This document shows positions 8,493-17,598 of a DNA stretch of 64,000 bases, one piece after another. The position numbers and the translations under genes are program-made. The first letter of the stretch is position 1; each line of letters starts with the position of its first letter. Source of the stretch: Candidatus Thorarchaeota archaeon (lineage in GTDB: Archaea; Asgardarchaeota; Thorarchaeia; Thorarchaeales; Thorarchaeaceae). A model generated the notes under the pieces. The model was not told where the DNA came from, ran no database searches, and saw only the letters and a program-made list of their open reading frames with translations. The stretch is taken from positions 1 through 64,000 of the forward strand of contig JAGXKG010000001.1 in NCBI GenBank assembly GCA_018335335.1, written 5' to 3'.

Positions 8493-10307
8493 CTACAACT
8501 GATTGCTAAAGAAGTCAATCACTTTCCCGTATTGCTGACGCACATGGTCCATCTTCTGTACACCATGGCCTGCTTCCCGCTCAACATAGATTTCAACAGG
8601 TTTGCCGAGTGACACCGCTTTCCCGGTGAATGTGTAGATTGGCTCAACGGGGCAGCGCGAGTCATTGGCCCTGTGAATTATCAGAAGGGGGTCTTCCATA
8701 TCCTCCACAAAATTGATGGCTGACCTATCGTTGTAGAGATCTCTGTTACTTTCTGGGGGCCCCTCAAAGAAATTCTCAGTGAAGCGTTTGAATATTGCAT
8801 CACCCAATCGATGCATCTCAACCCAGTCGGTTATGCCGACTATGGCCGCCCCGGCATCAAAAACTCCTGGATGTTTGGTCAACGCAAGAAATGTCATGAA
8901 TCCACCATAGCTTGCCCCGGTCACGAAGAACTTCTCAGTATCCGGATACTCCTCCTCCATGTAGTCCCGTGCCTTAAGCACGTCTTTCAAATCGTCTCCG
9001 CCAAGGTCACCTATGTTGCAGAATTGATATTCATCACCATAGCCTGTGCTTCCTCGGATGTTTGGGCAGAACACACGAAATCCTGCAGTACTATATGCTT
9101 GAATCACAATTCCCATGGCCGACCAGCTGTTTGAGAACTCCCACCAGGGACCACCATGAACGAGGATGATAATTGGATCTCCCTCCAGCTTGGGGGCATC
9201 AGGACTGGGTGGTACCTCAAAAGCAGGAATTTTCCAATCATCGAATGTTGAATAACGGAGAAACTCGGAATCTGACAGGTTGGTAGGGAAATCATGCGGC
9301 TTTGAATCTAAAATTACTTCAAAATCGCCAGAATCGATATTGTATTTTCCCACTTGAGTTGGATGTGCTGTACTGGACCACGCAATGAATAGCCGGTCGG
9401 GATTATTCTTGTCGGTCTCGATGCCGCTTATCCAGCCTTTCTTGATAGGCAGCTGAACTGGCTCATTAGAATCAAAAACATTCTCTCTATAGATCTTGGT
9501 TTCACCGTTCAGCTTGGCCGCATATACGATGTCATGAGAAGCAGGAATCCATTTGGCAATTTCATAGTCTATGCCAAGTCCGAGCTCGGTCGCTTTGGAG
9601 TATGCTATCTCGGATGTTTCCATATCCCAAACTGCAAGAGTGGGGGCCCCGGGTGCATTAGTCCAGAGAAGTAGCTTTGAACCATCACTACTCCACCCCA
9701 AATCATAATCTCGGGTTGTCTTTCCCTGTGAAATCGTATCTTTGATTTCAAATGCTTCGTAATCAATGACTTTGATGTCCATAGCAGTAGGATGATCTGC
9801 TTTCTGTTCGCTGTATGTGACAAGTGGTTTCTCAGGATTGACGAAACCCATTGCTGACATCTGGGACGTTTCGTAGATAGTAGTGGTTTCCTCTTCGGAC
9901 AGAACGAAGCGGCGAAGAGCCATTTCTGATGGTGATGAGCCATCGAAGAGTATGCTGGTGTCATCAGGTGTCCAATCCGCCTTGAAAACACGTATCGAGT
10001 CTAAGTCTACTAATAGAGAGGTCTCATACGATTCAAGGTCAGTAACATATAGGTCATGCTTCTCATTTCCCGCAGTCTCTCGAGGGAACAAGAATCGCGA
10101 ATCATCTCCTGAAAGGCTCCCAGTGGCAACTCTTTCTTCTCCCGGAGTAAGGTCAATCCATTCCTCCGGCTTTGATAGCTGAATCTGGTATACATGCGGA
10201 ACGTTATCTCTATTGCTTGAAATTAACAAGAATTCGCTATTATGAGACAATGAAACTAATTCAAGGTCCGGTACATCGAAGACATCAGAAATGTGAAACT
10301 TCCTCAT
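8493..10307 (-). CDS. S9-family serine peptidase (prolyl oligopeptidase / acylaminoacyl-peptidase type)
   Basis: A 604-residue protein with an N-terminal beta-propeller of WD/PD40-type repeats (about 1-340; for example GSLSGDDSRFLFPRE, DYDLGWSSDGSKLLLW) and a C-terminal alpha/beta-hydrolase domain. The oxyanion region is ILVHGGPWW, the nucleophile is in VTGASYGGF, the acid is in RANDSRCP and the His is in EAGHGVQ. It lacks a signal peptide, so it is probably cytosolic and degrades short peptides. It is a single gene with its own upstream region. Family assignment is secure; peptide specificity is not known. Confidence 0.93.
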   Translation of the reverse strand: MRKFHISDVFDVPDLELVSLSHNSEFLLISSNRDNVPHVYQIQLSKPEEWIDLTPGEERVATGSLSGDDSRFLFPRETAGNEKHDLYVTDLESYETSLLVDLDSIRVFKADWTPDDTSILFDGSSPSEMALRRFVLSEEETTTIYETSQMSAMGFVNPEKPLVTYSEQKADHPTAMDIKVIDYEAFEIKDTISQGKTTRDYDLGWSSDGSKLLLWTNAPGAPTLAVWDMETSEIAYSKATELGLGIDYEIAKWIPASHDIVYAAKLNGETKIYRENVFDSNEPVQLPIKKGWISGIETDKNNPDRLFIAWSSTAHPTQVGKYNIDSGDFEVILDSKPHDFPTNLSDSEFLRYSTFDDWKIPAFEVPPSPDAPKLEGDPIIILVHGGPWWEFSNSWSAMGIVIQAYSTAGFRVFCPNIRGSTGYGDEYQFCNIGDLGGDDLKDVLKARDYMEEEYPDTEKFFVTGASYGGFMTFLALTKHPGVFDAGAAIVGITDWVEMHRLGDAIFKRFTENFFEGPPESNRDLYNDRSAINFVEDMEDPLLIIHRANDSRCPVEPIYTFTGKAVSLGKPVEIYVEREAGHGVQKMDHVRQQYGKVIDFFSNQL

Positions 10308-10406
10308 TCAATGACACCCATATCGATGTAGGTTCTGTACAGTCTTATCTTCTTATCGACGAGTTGGACCGGGGACTACTAATACTCAAAAAGCAGGTAA
10401 TCGGAT

Positions 10407-10829
10407 CTACTCACGCTCAATAAGATGAACCACATTCTCGCGGCCGTCTTTGAATCTCCGCACTATGCCTTGGTCCTCAAGTCCATTCAGAAGCATTCTG
10501 ACCATGGATTGTGAGAAATCGAGTTCTTCATATATCACTTTTTGCGGGCAAGTTCCACCTTTTCGTGCAATCAACCGAAGAATCCTTTCTTCGTTTCTAG
10601 ACGAGCCGTCGAATGTATAGACTTGTGGTTGCAGGCTGCGAATCACGTCAGGAATTTTCTGTATAATGAGCACAAGAGCTGCTCCGCTGAATCCAGCCAA
10701 TACTAGAAACAGAATGCCATAGGACGAATTCGTAGGTGGTTGAATTGCTGTTACAGGGAGGCCATACTTGACAATGAAAGACTTGGCTTGGCCAGGCGAA
10801 ATATGATCTACGCTCCATACGAACCCCAT
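10407..10829 (-). CDS. Membrane-anchored winged-helix protein, possibly 5'-truncated
   Basis: From N to C: an extracellular-looking stub, one membrane span (about residues 39-58) and a cytosolic winged helix (NEERILRLIARKGGTCPQKVIYEELDFSQSMVRMLLNGLEDQGIVRR). This is a frequent archaeal architecture in which an outside beta-sandwich is joined to an inside regulator. Here the outside part is only about 35 residues. The frame stays open for about 27 further codons upstream with protein-like sequence (PEPNSNYTDGKS before the ATG) but meets a TAA at 10911-10913 without an ATG, GTG or TTG. So the gene either starts at 10829 as a short form or is the 3' remnant of a longer gene. Confidence 0.6.
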   Translation of the reverse strand: MGFVWSVDHISPGQAKSFIVKYGLPVTAIQPPTNSSYGILFLVLAGFSGAALVLIIQKIPDVIRSLQPQVYTFDGSSRNEERILRLIARKGGTCPQKVIYEELDFSQSMVRMLLNGLEDQGIVRRFKDGRENVVHLIERE

Positions 10830-11165
10830 TGATTTGCCATCAGTATAATTGGAGTTTGGCTCTGGGAAGAGCGAATCAGAATTAAAAAAGTGAAATATAC
10901 GACTTTAAAGAGTTTATATGCCCCCATTTGTGTTATTAAGGTTTATAATAATTCAAAATACTTCAATAACGAATATGAAGATTTTGGAAAAGTTGGAGAC
11001 TAGATGACTCTGAGATACGGAGAGAGCTTGCAGATGTCCGAGTAGCACTCTTTTAAAATGGGCAACTTACCAAAGAATGAATGGGTTAAGAAGGCAATTT
11101 CAGATACGGCAGTAATTATAGAAGAGGTTTTATGCGTCGCTTCAGTAATCTTTGTGAGGGGTTGC
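10830..11165. other. Intergenic stretch, AT-rich
   Basis: I see no convincing gene here. The first 80 bases extend the frame of the winged-helix gene without a start codon. Bases 10890-10985 are strongly AT-rich with several TATA-like runs and could hold promoters in either direction. The remainder shows nothing I can name. Confidence 0.4.
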
Positions 11166-11291
11166 ATGTCTGACGAAACCAAATCCATTCAATGTGAGAA
11201 GACTATTTGGTTCATAGTAGCTCTATCCCTGAGTAGTATGATTCTCGTTCTAATTCTGGCAGTGATTGCAGGAATGTGGATGCAGATGTGA
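11166..11291 (+). CDS. Small single-span membrane protein, 41 aa
   Basis: A 41-residue reading frame: a charged N-terminus (SDETKSIQCEKT) followed by a hydrophobic helix that fills the rest of the protein (IWFIVALSLSSMILVLILAV) and ends in MWMQM. The ATG at 11166 is favoured over an earlier in-frame ATG at 11058 because a GAGGGG Shine-Dalgarno sequence lies just before it. The family is unknown; a role as a small membrane subunit or regulator would be a guess. Confidence 0.45.
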   Translation: MSDETKSIQCEKTIWFIVALSLSSMILVLILAVIAGMWMQM

Positions 11292-11446
11292 AAGAGCCCG
11301 ATTAGTGGGGGATTTCTAATAACGAAAGAATGATGGTCTGTAACGAAGCAGTCTGAGTATAAGATCCGCAATAAGAGGGCTTCCACAAAGCAAAAAGGTC
11401 TTCTGACAGTTCGCTTCAACTATCATTGAAGGCCTAGTAGATTAGA

Positions 11447-12163
11447 ATGGGGGGACAGTGGGACGAGGGAAGAAATCATTGTAGAGCTTCTTGATACAGA
11501 GCTAAGAAGAGCTGCAGGCTCTAAGAAGGAGGGTTTCAGAGCAAGAACTTGGGAAAATGCAAACATAAACACTCCAACAGTCAGAGCTGTTGGAAGAACC
11601 ATTCTGAAGGATCTGAAAGATACTGGACTAGATGACATCGATTTGCTATTAGAGATGTGTGATGAGCTTCTAACCGTGGATACTTGGCCATACCGAACCA
11701 TAGCATTCCAATGGAGTTTCAGTTTCAACCGAGATATTTCTCAATCTTTGAGAGATGGGTGAAGCATCATGTCACCGGATGGGGAAGCTGTGATGATCTA
11801 TGTACCCATACAATAGGCTACTTCATTCTTGAATATCCGAAGTTCATACCGGCAGTGAAGCAGTGGGTCCACTCGGATAATCCCTTTGTCCGACGAGCGG
11901 CACCTGTTTCCTTGATCTATGCGCTTCGGAGGGGAAAGCTGTTTGAACATGCATTCGATTTAGCTAATCGATTGATGAACGATGAGAACAAGTACGTGCT
12001 TAAAGGATATGGATGGATGTTGAAGGTAGCCTCCAAGCATCACCAAGACGAGGTCTTCGAATACATCATGAAAAACAGAGCAAGAATGCCTAGACTCTCT
12101 CTGAGATATGCTATTGAGAAGATGGCAGAATCGCTGAAAAAGGCGGCAATGGCTCCTCCCTGA
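11447..12163 (+). pseudogene. DNA alkylation repair (AlkD-like HEAT-repeat) gene with two frame changes
   Basis: Three segments in two frames together give one AlkD-like protein. It opens in frame at ATG 11447, must shift near 11467 into the frame encoding REEIIVELLDTELRRAAGSK and continuing through TPTVRAVGR to WPYRTIAFQWSF, then must shift back near 11710-11725 to read QPRYFSIFERWVKHHVTGW and the CDDLCTHTIGYF motif typical of the family. The two shifts cancel out. Intact members excise alkylated bases. This may be a decayed gene or two assembly indels. The C-terminal segment alone is open from 11684 to 12163. Confidence 0.7.
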
Positions 12164-12289
12164 TAGTCTTATGTCTTCTCTTCAGCACAACATCGAAGGA
12201 CTGAAAGCACACAACGGTCCTCATAATGGGAGAAAAACGGAGTGTGTCGTGGTTTTCGTGCATAGCAAGGATAGATACGAATTACGACA

Positions 12290-12706
12290 TTATCTTCTGA
12301 GCTGTGGTTGCTGAATTCTCATATTGCTGGGATTCTCCCCTGGTTTGAGGTAGTTCCTTGCAATGATTTTTCTTTCACGATAGACATCGAATTTTGGCCT
12401 GATAGGGGTCCCTCGGAAAAGAACCATATATCTTACTTTCTTCTTGGAGAAAAATGATCTTTCTTCAACCATGAAAGAATGCCTTGGCATACCAGATAGA
12501 ATTGTTTCATTCTCCCGGTGTTTTATATGAACGGTGTGTTCTGAAACGAGTTCTCCTTCACAAGACACAAATGTGTGAAATTGACTTCCGCTTCCACCTA
12601 ACGCAGCAGCAAAATAGTGGGGAAAAACTATGTTGAAATTATGCCCTTTGTGATTCAATGCATATATTATCATCCCTTCGTCATGAGCTTCTCTAAGCCA
12701 AATCAT
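12290..12706 (-). CDS. Hypothetical protein, 138 aa
   Basis: I do not recognise this protein. It looks beta-rich with several aromatic and His residues (NHKGHNFNIVFPHYFAAALGGSGSQFHTFVSCEGE) and a basic C-terminus. No membrane segment is apparent. Its ATG overlaps the TGA of the frame at 12703-12900 (ATGA). The neighbouring frame ends WQYLLIANTPSSRGQRA, which would read smoothly into the WLREAHDEG of this one, so the pair may be a single gene with a one-base frame change. Confidence 0.5.
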   Translation of the reverse strand: MIWLREAHDEGMIIYALNHKGHNFNIVFPHYFAAALGGSGSQFHTFVSCEGELVSEHTVHIKHRENETILSGMPRHSFMVEERSFFSKKKVRYMVLFRGTPIRPKFDVYRERKIIARNYLKPGENPSNMRIQQPQLRR

Positions 12707-12900
12707 GCCCTCTGACCTCTTGAACTAGGAGTGTTGGCGATTAATAAATACTGCCATGGCTTTTCATCCCAAATCAGCCCCGTCGAATTCCCATTCCAGT
12801 TCATCATCCTTAGATGCTTTGTCGGCGCGAAAAGGGTGATGCGGCCATATTTTTCGCCTTTTCTTTGTCCATCGCTACTCCTTTCCTGCCACAAGTGCAT
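12703..12900 (-). CDS. Hypothetical protein, 65 aa, coupled to or split from the next gene
   Basis: A short basic frame rich in Trp (three residues) with a beta-like C-terminal half. It has no recognised family. It shares a four-base ATGA overlap with the 138-residue gene downstream. It is kept because of that overlap; it could equally be the 5' part of a frameshifted gene. Confidence 0.38.
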   Translation of the reverse strand: MHLWQERSSDGQRKGEKYGRITLFAPTKHLRMMNWNGNSTGLIWDEKPWQYLLIANTPSSRGQRA

Positions 12901-13009
12901 CAGAATCTACATAGGTAGATGATGACTTCCCACAATGTTGGTCCACAACTGAAAGATATCCGTTGGTATGATATTCAAAAAGAGATGAGGGGGTAAAGCC
13001 CCCCTCTTA

Positions 13010-13537
13010 CTAGTATTCGTTCTCAAATTCTTCGTCCTTTGATGCGCCGCTATCACGAGAAGACAAGCAGGAGGGTAGGCTTGGGATCTTCTCAGTCCAC
13101 CACCAGCCTTTTCCTGCCTCCAAGTACATCGGGACTTTCATCACAGAGATGAGTACTTCCCACATGTTGGCTATCACAATCACGAAGACTATGAATATCC
13201 AGAAGATATTGGTCACCAAGGAGAGATTTAATTCGACACCTATGATTGTATCAAGCTCCTCAAGACTCATCAGCATCCACTGATTGAGCTCACCATCAAA
13301 GACGTATACTTGTTCTACCGGCCATGGCACATTGATTAGGAATAGAGTCAAAATGACCCAGCCTGCTGCAACAAGGGCCTGAACAACTAAGTTGACGTTG
13401 TTTTCACCATACAGGAAGAATAGGAGGCCCTTCAGTCCGTCGAATAGAACCAAAGCAATCCCAGCATGAAGAAAAACAAGGAAACTCTCCGCGAAGATGA
13501 GCTGAATCGCAGGATGGAGTAGGACTATAGTAAACAC
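13010..13537 (-). CDS. Hypothetical membrane protein, 175 aa
   Basis: Hydrophobic segments lie at about residues 2-35 (probably two helices), 36-72 and 107-130, and a hydrophilic, acidic tail begins near 145 (ends DEEFENEY). The start codon is GTG. I do not recognise the family. It lies just downstream of the multi-PAS histidine kinase on the same strand (57 bases away), so it may share its transcript and could be a membrane partner, but nothing in the sequence proves this. Confidence 0.6.
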   Translation of the reverse strand: MFTIVLLHPAIQLIFAESFLVFLHAGIALVLFDGLKGLLFFLYGENNVNLVVQALVAAGWVILTLFLINVPWPVEQVYVFDGELNQWMLMSLEELDTIIGVELNLSLVTNIFWIFIVFVIVIANMWEVLISVMKVPMYLEAGKGWWWTEKIPSLPSCLSSRDSGASKDEEFENEY

Positions 13538-13594
13538 TAGATTCGTCTTAGGCGCCAGAAGTTACAACGCAGTTTGGGGAATGCTCACAATATC

Positions 13595-15772
13595 TTACAG
13601 TACAGGTATTTTGATTTCGAAGGTTGTAGGATCCGTATTGGTTAAATCAATGCTCCAGCCATGAGCGTGAATAATTCTTTTGACGATACGAAGGCCAAAG
13701 CCATGCTTTTTTGTTCCCAGCCAATTAGCATCCCTAAAAACTTCATCTTTCAAGTCTTCCGGGAAAGGTTCTCCATCATTTGAGATTTCAATGGTTATCG
13801 TGCTTCCGTTCTCATAACCTACAACCTCAATATGCTTGGCATTGCCATGTTTCAAAGCGTTGTCCATTATGTTTTGAAAAACCTGCGTCAGTTTAGTGGC
13901 GTCCCCTGACACTACTGGCAGATTCTTGGATGTGAAAGTAACAGAGGGAGGTAATTGTGAACCTGCAACAGCAGTAACAACACTACCAAGGTCAACTGGT
14001 TCGGGATCCTTTATAATAACACCCGAATCAGCCAATTTTACTGAGTGAACGGTCAGCTTGTTCAGTTCGGCAATAAGTTCTTTGATTTTCGCTGCATACT
14101 CTCCGTCCCCATATTCCCCCCATAACTCAACGTTGGCTGCTATTTTGTGCAGATAGTTTTTGATATCATGGCTCATGTGATGTGCGAACCTACTCAGTTC
14201 CTCTCTCTGCCGTTGGATACGTTCAGTAGCCTGTTTTTCTTCAGTGATGTCAATCATGACGGCTTCAACAAATCCTTCATCATGATACGCGCGAAAGAAG
14301 AAACGCCCCCAGAACTGTGAACCATCTTTTCGCGCCACAGGTATATCCATGACGGTCCTTTCTTTGGCTTCCAGAAGTTCAATGATACTTTCGCGGTCTT
14401 CTGGATTAGTGTAAAACGCGTTTGTTGTAGTTTGATTTGCGAGGGTTTCTTCACGATTAGTATAGCCAATCATTCTTGCGGCTCGTTCATTACACTCCAA
14501 AATCCTTCCAGACCCCAATTCAGATCGGAATAATCCTACAAGGGCATTGTTGTAAAGACGTTGATATCTTGCCCTGCTCCGTTCAAGGGCTCTCTCGAAT
14601 TTTACGAGGTCGGTGATATCGATGATTTGATTGAGGTAACCCTTGATTTCATCCCGTGAGTGTTTCTTCAGGGGTGCCGCTATGGCTTCCAAATGGATTG
14701 TACCTGTCTTACTGGTTTTAGATAAATTGGGCTCGTCGGTTGTGTCGAAATCGAAGCTAACAGAATACCGGACTGTATCCCCCTGTTTTAGCGCTTCTTT
14801 CACCCGGTCAGGTGTATTCTTATCTTCAAAGATATTGAAATCGAGTAGTGTATCAAGTGAATCTAGTCCAAACAAATCTAGGGTGGCTTGATTGGCACGG
14901 ATAAGGTTCCCAGACGCATCGAAGATCTCAATGGCTATCGGTGAGCTGTCAAAAATTCCTCTGAAAAGTGCTTCACTTTCACGAAGAGCCTGTTCAGCAC
15001 GCTTTCGCTCATCTATGTCCTCAACGAAAGCAATATCATATTTGAAGTCACCATGTTCATCATAAACAAGAGATACGGTCAAGCGTCCCCAGAAAATGCT
15101 TCCGTCTTTCTTAATGAAACGTTTCTTCATTTGGTAAGAGTCTTCATTGTTCTGAATAGCCTTCTCAACTAGCTTCTTGTCTTTCTCCCAATCATCAGGA
15201 TGGGAGAAATCTATGACATTCAGCTCCAAAAGGTCATCCAATTCGTATCCAAGCATATCAGCCAATGCCCAGTTTGCTTGTAGCATATTGTCATTTTTGT
15301 CAACTATTGTCATGCCAATAGCGCCCTGTTCAAAGACTGTCCTGAACCGCTCTTCACTAGCATCAAGGTCTGCTTTGAGCTGTTTCTTTGCAGCTAGCTC
15401 TCGTATATGATGGGCAACCTCGGTATATACTCCCTTGATTTTGACAGGGTCTTTTCGTATATAGTGATCAGCACCAAGATTCAGTGCTTTAACTGCTGTC
15501 TCCTCCCGGCCATAACCCGTAAGGATAATGATTGGGGTCTCAATTCCTCTTCTCCGAGCCTCACCAAGAAAATCAAGTCCAGAATCTACTTGGGGCCCAA
15601 GGTCGATTCCGCTAACCACAACATCGATATTTTTCTCTGCCAGACATTCCAACGCTTCTTGAGGGGAAGCAGATAAAGTGAACTGAAAACTGGGGTTCTC
15701 CTTTCCAAGGAGCTCTTTCGCAAGTAATAGAGTCTCGTGGTCATCACTCAGGAGAAGCACATCTATGCTCAT
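13595..15772 (-). CDS. Multi-PAS sensor histidine kinase with degenerate receiver domain
   Basis: A soluble 725-residue protein: an N-terminal receiver-like domain (1-120), three PAS domains (about 140-260, 268-390, 400-515; for example EERFRTVFEQGAIGMTIVD), then a His-kinase core. The H-box is FAHHMSHDIKNYL (His535), the N-box is NIMDNALKHGN, and the ATP lid contains GFGL. In the receiver domain the acidic pair (SDD, 9-11), the Thr (ILTG) and the Lys (K107) are kept, but the phosphoacceptor Asp is Gly55 (VVVSGIDLG). It therefore looks like a pseudo-receiver rather than a phosphate acceptor. There is no membrane span, so it probably senses an internal signal such as redox or a ligand. No partner response regulator is next to it. 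Confidence 0.92.
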   Translation of the reverse strand: MSIDVLLLSDDHETLLLAKELLGKENPSFQFTLSASPQEALECLAEKNIDVVVSGIDLGPQVDSGLDFLGEARRRGIETPIIILTGYGREETAVKALNLGADHYIRKDPVKIKGVYTEVAHHIRELAAKKQLKADLDASEERFRTVFEQGAIGMTIVDKNDNMLQANWALADMLGYELDDLLELNVIDFSHPDDWEKDKKLVEKAIQNNEDSYQMKKRFIKKDGSIFWGRLTVSLVYDEHGDFKYDIAFVEDIDERKRAEQALRESEALFRGIFDSSPIAIEIFDASGNLIRANQATLDLFGLDSLDTLLDFNIFEDKNTPDRVKEALKQGDTVRYSVSFDFDTTDEPNLSKTSKTGTIHLEAIAAPLKKHSRDEIKGYLNQIIDITDLVKFERALERSRARYQRLYNNALVGLFRSELGSGRILECNERAARMIGYTNREETLANQTTTNAFYTNPEDRESIIELLEAKERTVMDIPVARKDGSQFWGRFFFRAYHDEGFVEAVMIDITEEKQATERIQRQREELSRFAHHMSHDIKNYLHKIAANVELWGEYGDGEYAAKIKELIAELNKLTVHSVKLADSGVIIKDPEPVDLGSVVTAVAGSQLPPSVTFTSKNLPVVSGDATKLTQVFQNIMDNALKHGNAKHIEVVGYENGSTITIEISNDGEPFPEDLKDEVFRDANWLGTKKHGFGLRIVKRIIHAHGWSIDLTNTDPTTFEIKIPVL

Positions 15773-16088
15773 TATTCAGTTTCCACCAGTAACTGCCGCA
15801 GGTGTGGCATAATTGATGATAATAGGACGAATATTATTGTTATTCAGCTCTAGTCACCCTTCGTACCAAATCGATAGCTACATGAAGGAAAGCATTCACA
15901 TATGAACAATAAAAATCTCCATCACAATCAACTTATGTGATAAAAATCCCTCCTAGAATATAGTTTAGATGATGGCGTGCTGAATCGAGTATGTTCCTCA
16001 GGATGATACGGGTTTGATTTGTGCTAGCGGCGACACGACTTTTTCGGTGGTTTGCTGGAAATGATAGAATCAGTCATTTCTCACTACT
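15773..16088. other. Intergenic stretch without visible gene
   Basis: About 316 bases between the kinase and SixA genes. It is AT-rich in its first two thirds and presumably holds the kinase promoter. I see no tRNA, strong hairpin or protein-like frame in it. Confidence 0.5.
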
Positions 16089-16553
16089 TTAGGAGAGCAT
16101 CTCAGGAGTAATAACGAAACGAATTGACCATGCGCCATCTTTCTCTTCGAGACAGTTGATTCCAGCGTTTCGTACTGATAAGATGTGTTCTTCCTCATCA
16201 CCGATTACTAGGAAGCTCGCCAAGCGACTCATATATGGTAAATGACCAACAAGCATTAGAATACGATCAGTTTCTGCTATATGTTCACCCCATTTACGTG
16301 GATTATCGAGCGGACCCAATCCCTCAGCCTGTTTAACACCCTCGGAAGGCGTTAGTTCGTCTGCTAAGATCCTAGCTGTCTGTCTCGCTCTTGTTTTTCC
16401 ACTGTGGAGAATCTGGTCAACTGAAATGTCCAACTGCTGAGCTGCATACTTAGCCATTCGAGAAATGTTGTCCCGGCCTTCTTTTGAAAGCGGACGAGCT
16501 TCATCTTCTTCCTCGGATAGTGCTTCTGCATGTTGAACTAGGTAGACCCTCAT
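16089..16553 (-). CDS. sixA: Phosphohistidine phosphatase SixA-like (histidine phosphatase superfamily)
   Basis: A 154-residue protein. It starts MRVYLVQHAEALSEEEDEARPLSKEG, the SixA-type variant in which the catalytic RHG is QHA; the nucleophile His is kept. Further family elements are SGKTRARQTA near 50 and LVGHLPYMSRL near 100 with the second His. SixA enzymes remove phosphate from phosphohistidine on signalling proteins. The ATG at 16553 was chosen because homology begins there; an upstream in-frame ATG adds 30 unrelated residues. A role opposing the nearby kinase is possible but not shown. Confidence 0.85.
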   Translation of the reverse strand: MRVYLVQHAEALSEEEDEARPLSKEGRDNISRMAKYAAQQLDISVDQILHSGKTRARQTARILADELTPSEGVKQAEGLGPLDNPRKWGEHIAETDRILMLVGHLPYMSRLASFLVIGDEEEHILSVRNAGINCLEEKDGAWSIRFVITPEMLS

Positions 16554-16683
16554 CTTTTGTACACCATTCTTGAATAAAGGACGGCGACAAATTTGTAGTT
16601 GGTCATTTCCGAAATGGAGATAGACGAGAGGGTTATGACCCACCGAAATTTGAGACTATTGTAAGATTTCAAAACCACAGCGA

Positions 16684-17574
16684 CTATTTTGGATGGGTAA
16701 ACAGCCATTCTAAGAGGCCAGTACCTTCTTCGTTAGTTTCTGTATTCCGGTGGAGAGCCATATTTTCAAATAGCTCAGTCCGTCCCTTGTTAAAATCCCG
16801 TTCGAAGCGAATGAAGCTACTTTGTGAAAGAGTACAGGATTCAATTTCATAGATGCTACCATCAGAACCATGAACTATCGTAACCGCTCCAAAGGGTATT
16901 TCCTTCTTATCCTTGAGATATTCTGTTTCGAGCTCTACTTTTTCAATAGGAACATGACCATCCTTATTCGAAATTGCACCTGATGGGTAAAACTCGCCGT
17001 CAACGAAATCTCTCCTAAGACCAATGGAGAAGTCCTTGAATTGAGCATGAAATGCATACCAAGCATCAATATGCCAATTGCGATACCCCCAGCTTTTGTC
17101 GCGCTCGCCATAGCCTTCGAAGTTCAGCTCACGTCCATCTGGTAGATTGATGTATCCGTTTACCCTTCCCGACTGCTCAAAGTGGCCTTCCCATGACGTC
17201 CCACTTCCCTCACCAAAATCATAGCAGGAAAAGCGACCTTCCCAAGAGAGTTCAACAGAAATGTCACTTCGATTGTAAGATAAGACCCATTTCTTCAGTG
17301 GATCCACAAGTTCATACGATAACACCGAATCGCCGATACCATCAAGGTCTTGTACAACCTCTCCGTCGGGCTCTATGAAATATACTTCTCGTTTGTCATC
17401 ATAGAAGAGAACAAACACAAGCTCTCGCTTCTGTTGATTTGGAAGAAGGCCAATTGTACTGAATCCGGATACTTCTGACTCAGCATCCACCCAGTTGAAG
17501 TAGTAGCTTTCTCTCCAATCCTTTCGGTCACCAGCTTCATGCAGAAATTCGTCATCTTTAGTAATTGAAGGCAT
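16684..17574 (-). CDS. Protein resembling the CrtC/AttH (hydroxyneurosporene synthase-like) beta-barrel superfamily
   Basis: A 296-residue, Trp- and Tyr-rich, beta-rich soluble protein. Segments such as WRESYYFNWVD, FEGYGERDKSWGYRNW and WYAFHAQFKDFSIGL recall the lipocalin-like double barrels of carotenoid 1,2-hydratase and AttH. The GxGxRDKSWG-like motif is the best evidence. Such proteins bind or hydrate hydrophobic substrates; no carotenoid genes are nearby, so the substrate is unknown. It sits 24 bases downstream of the 385-residue gene, and the two very probably form an operon. Confidence 0.55.
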   Translation of the reverse strand: MPSITKDDEFLHEAGDRKDWRESYYFNWVDAESEVSGFSTIGLLPNQQKRELVFVLFYDDKREVYFIEPDGEVVQDLDGIGDSVLSYELVDPLKKWVLSYNRSDISVELSWEGRFSCYDFGEGSGTSWEGHFEQSGRVNGYINLPDGRELNFEGYGERDKSWGYRNWHIDAWYAFHAQFKDFSIGLRRDFVDGEFYPSGAISNKDGHVPIEKVELETEYLKDKKEIPFGAVTIVHGSDGSIYEIESCTLSQSSFIRFERDFNKGRTELFENMALHRNTETNEEGTGLLEWLFTHPK

Positions 17575-17598
17575 ATCAATAGCACTCCGTATCGAATA

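Noticed and set aside
11423-11728. 101-residue frame on the minus strand
   Set aside because: It is antisense to the AlkD-like remnant, whose codon pattern and homology lie on the plus strand.
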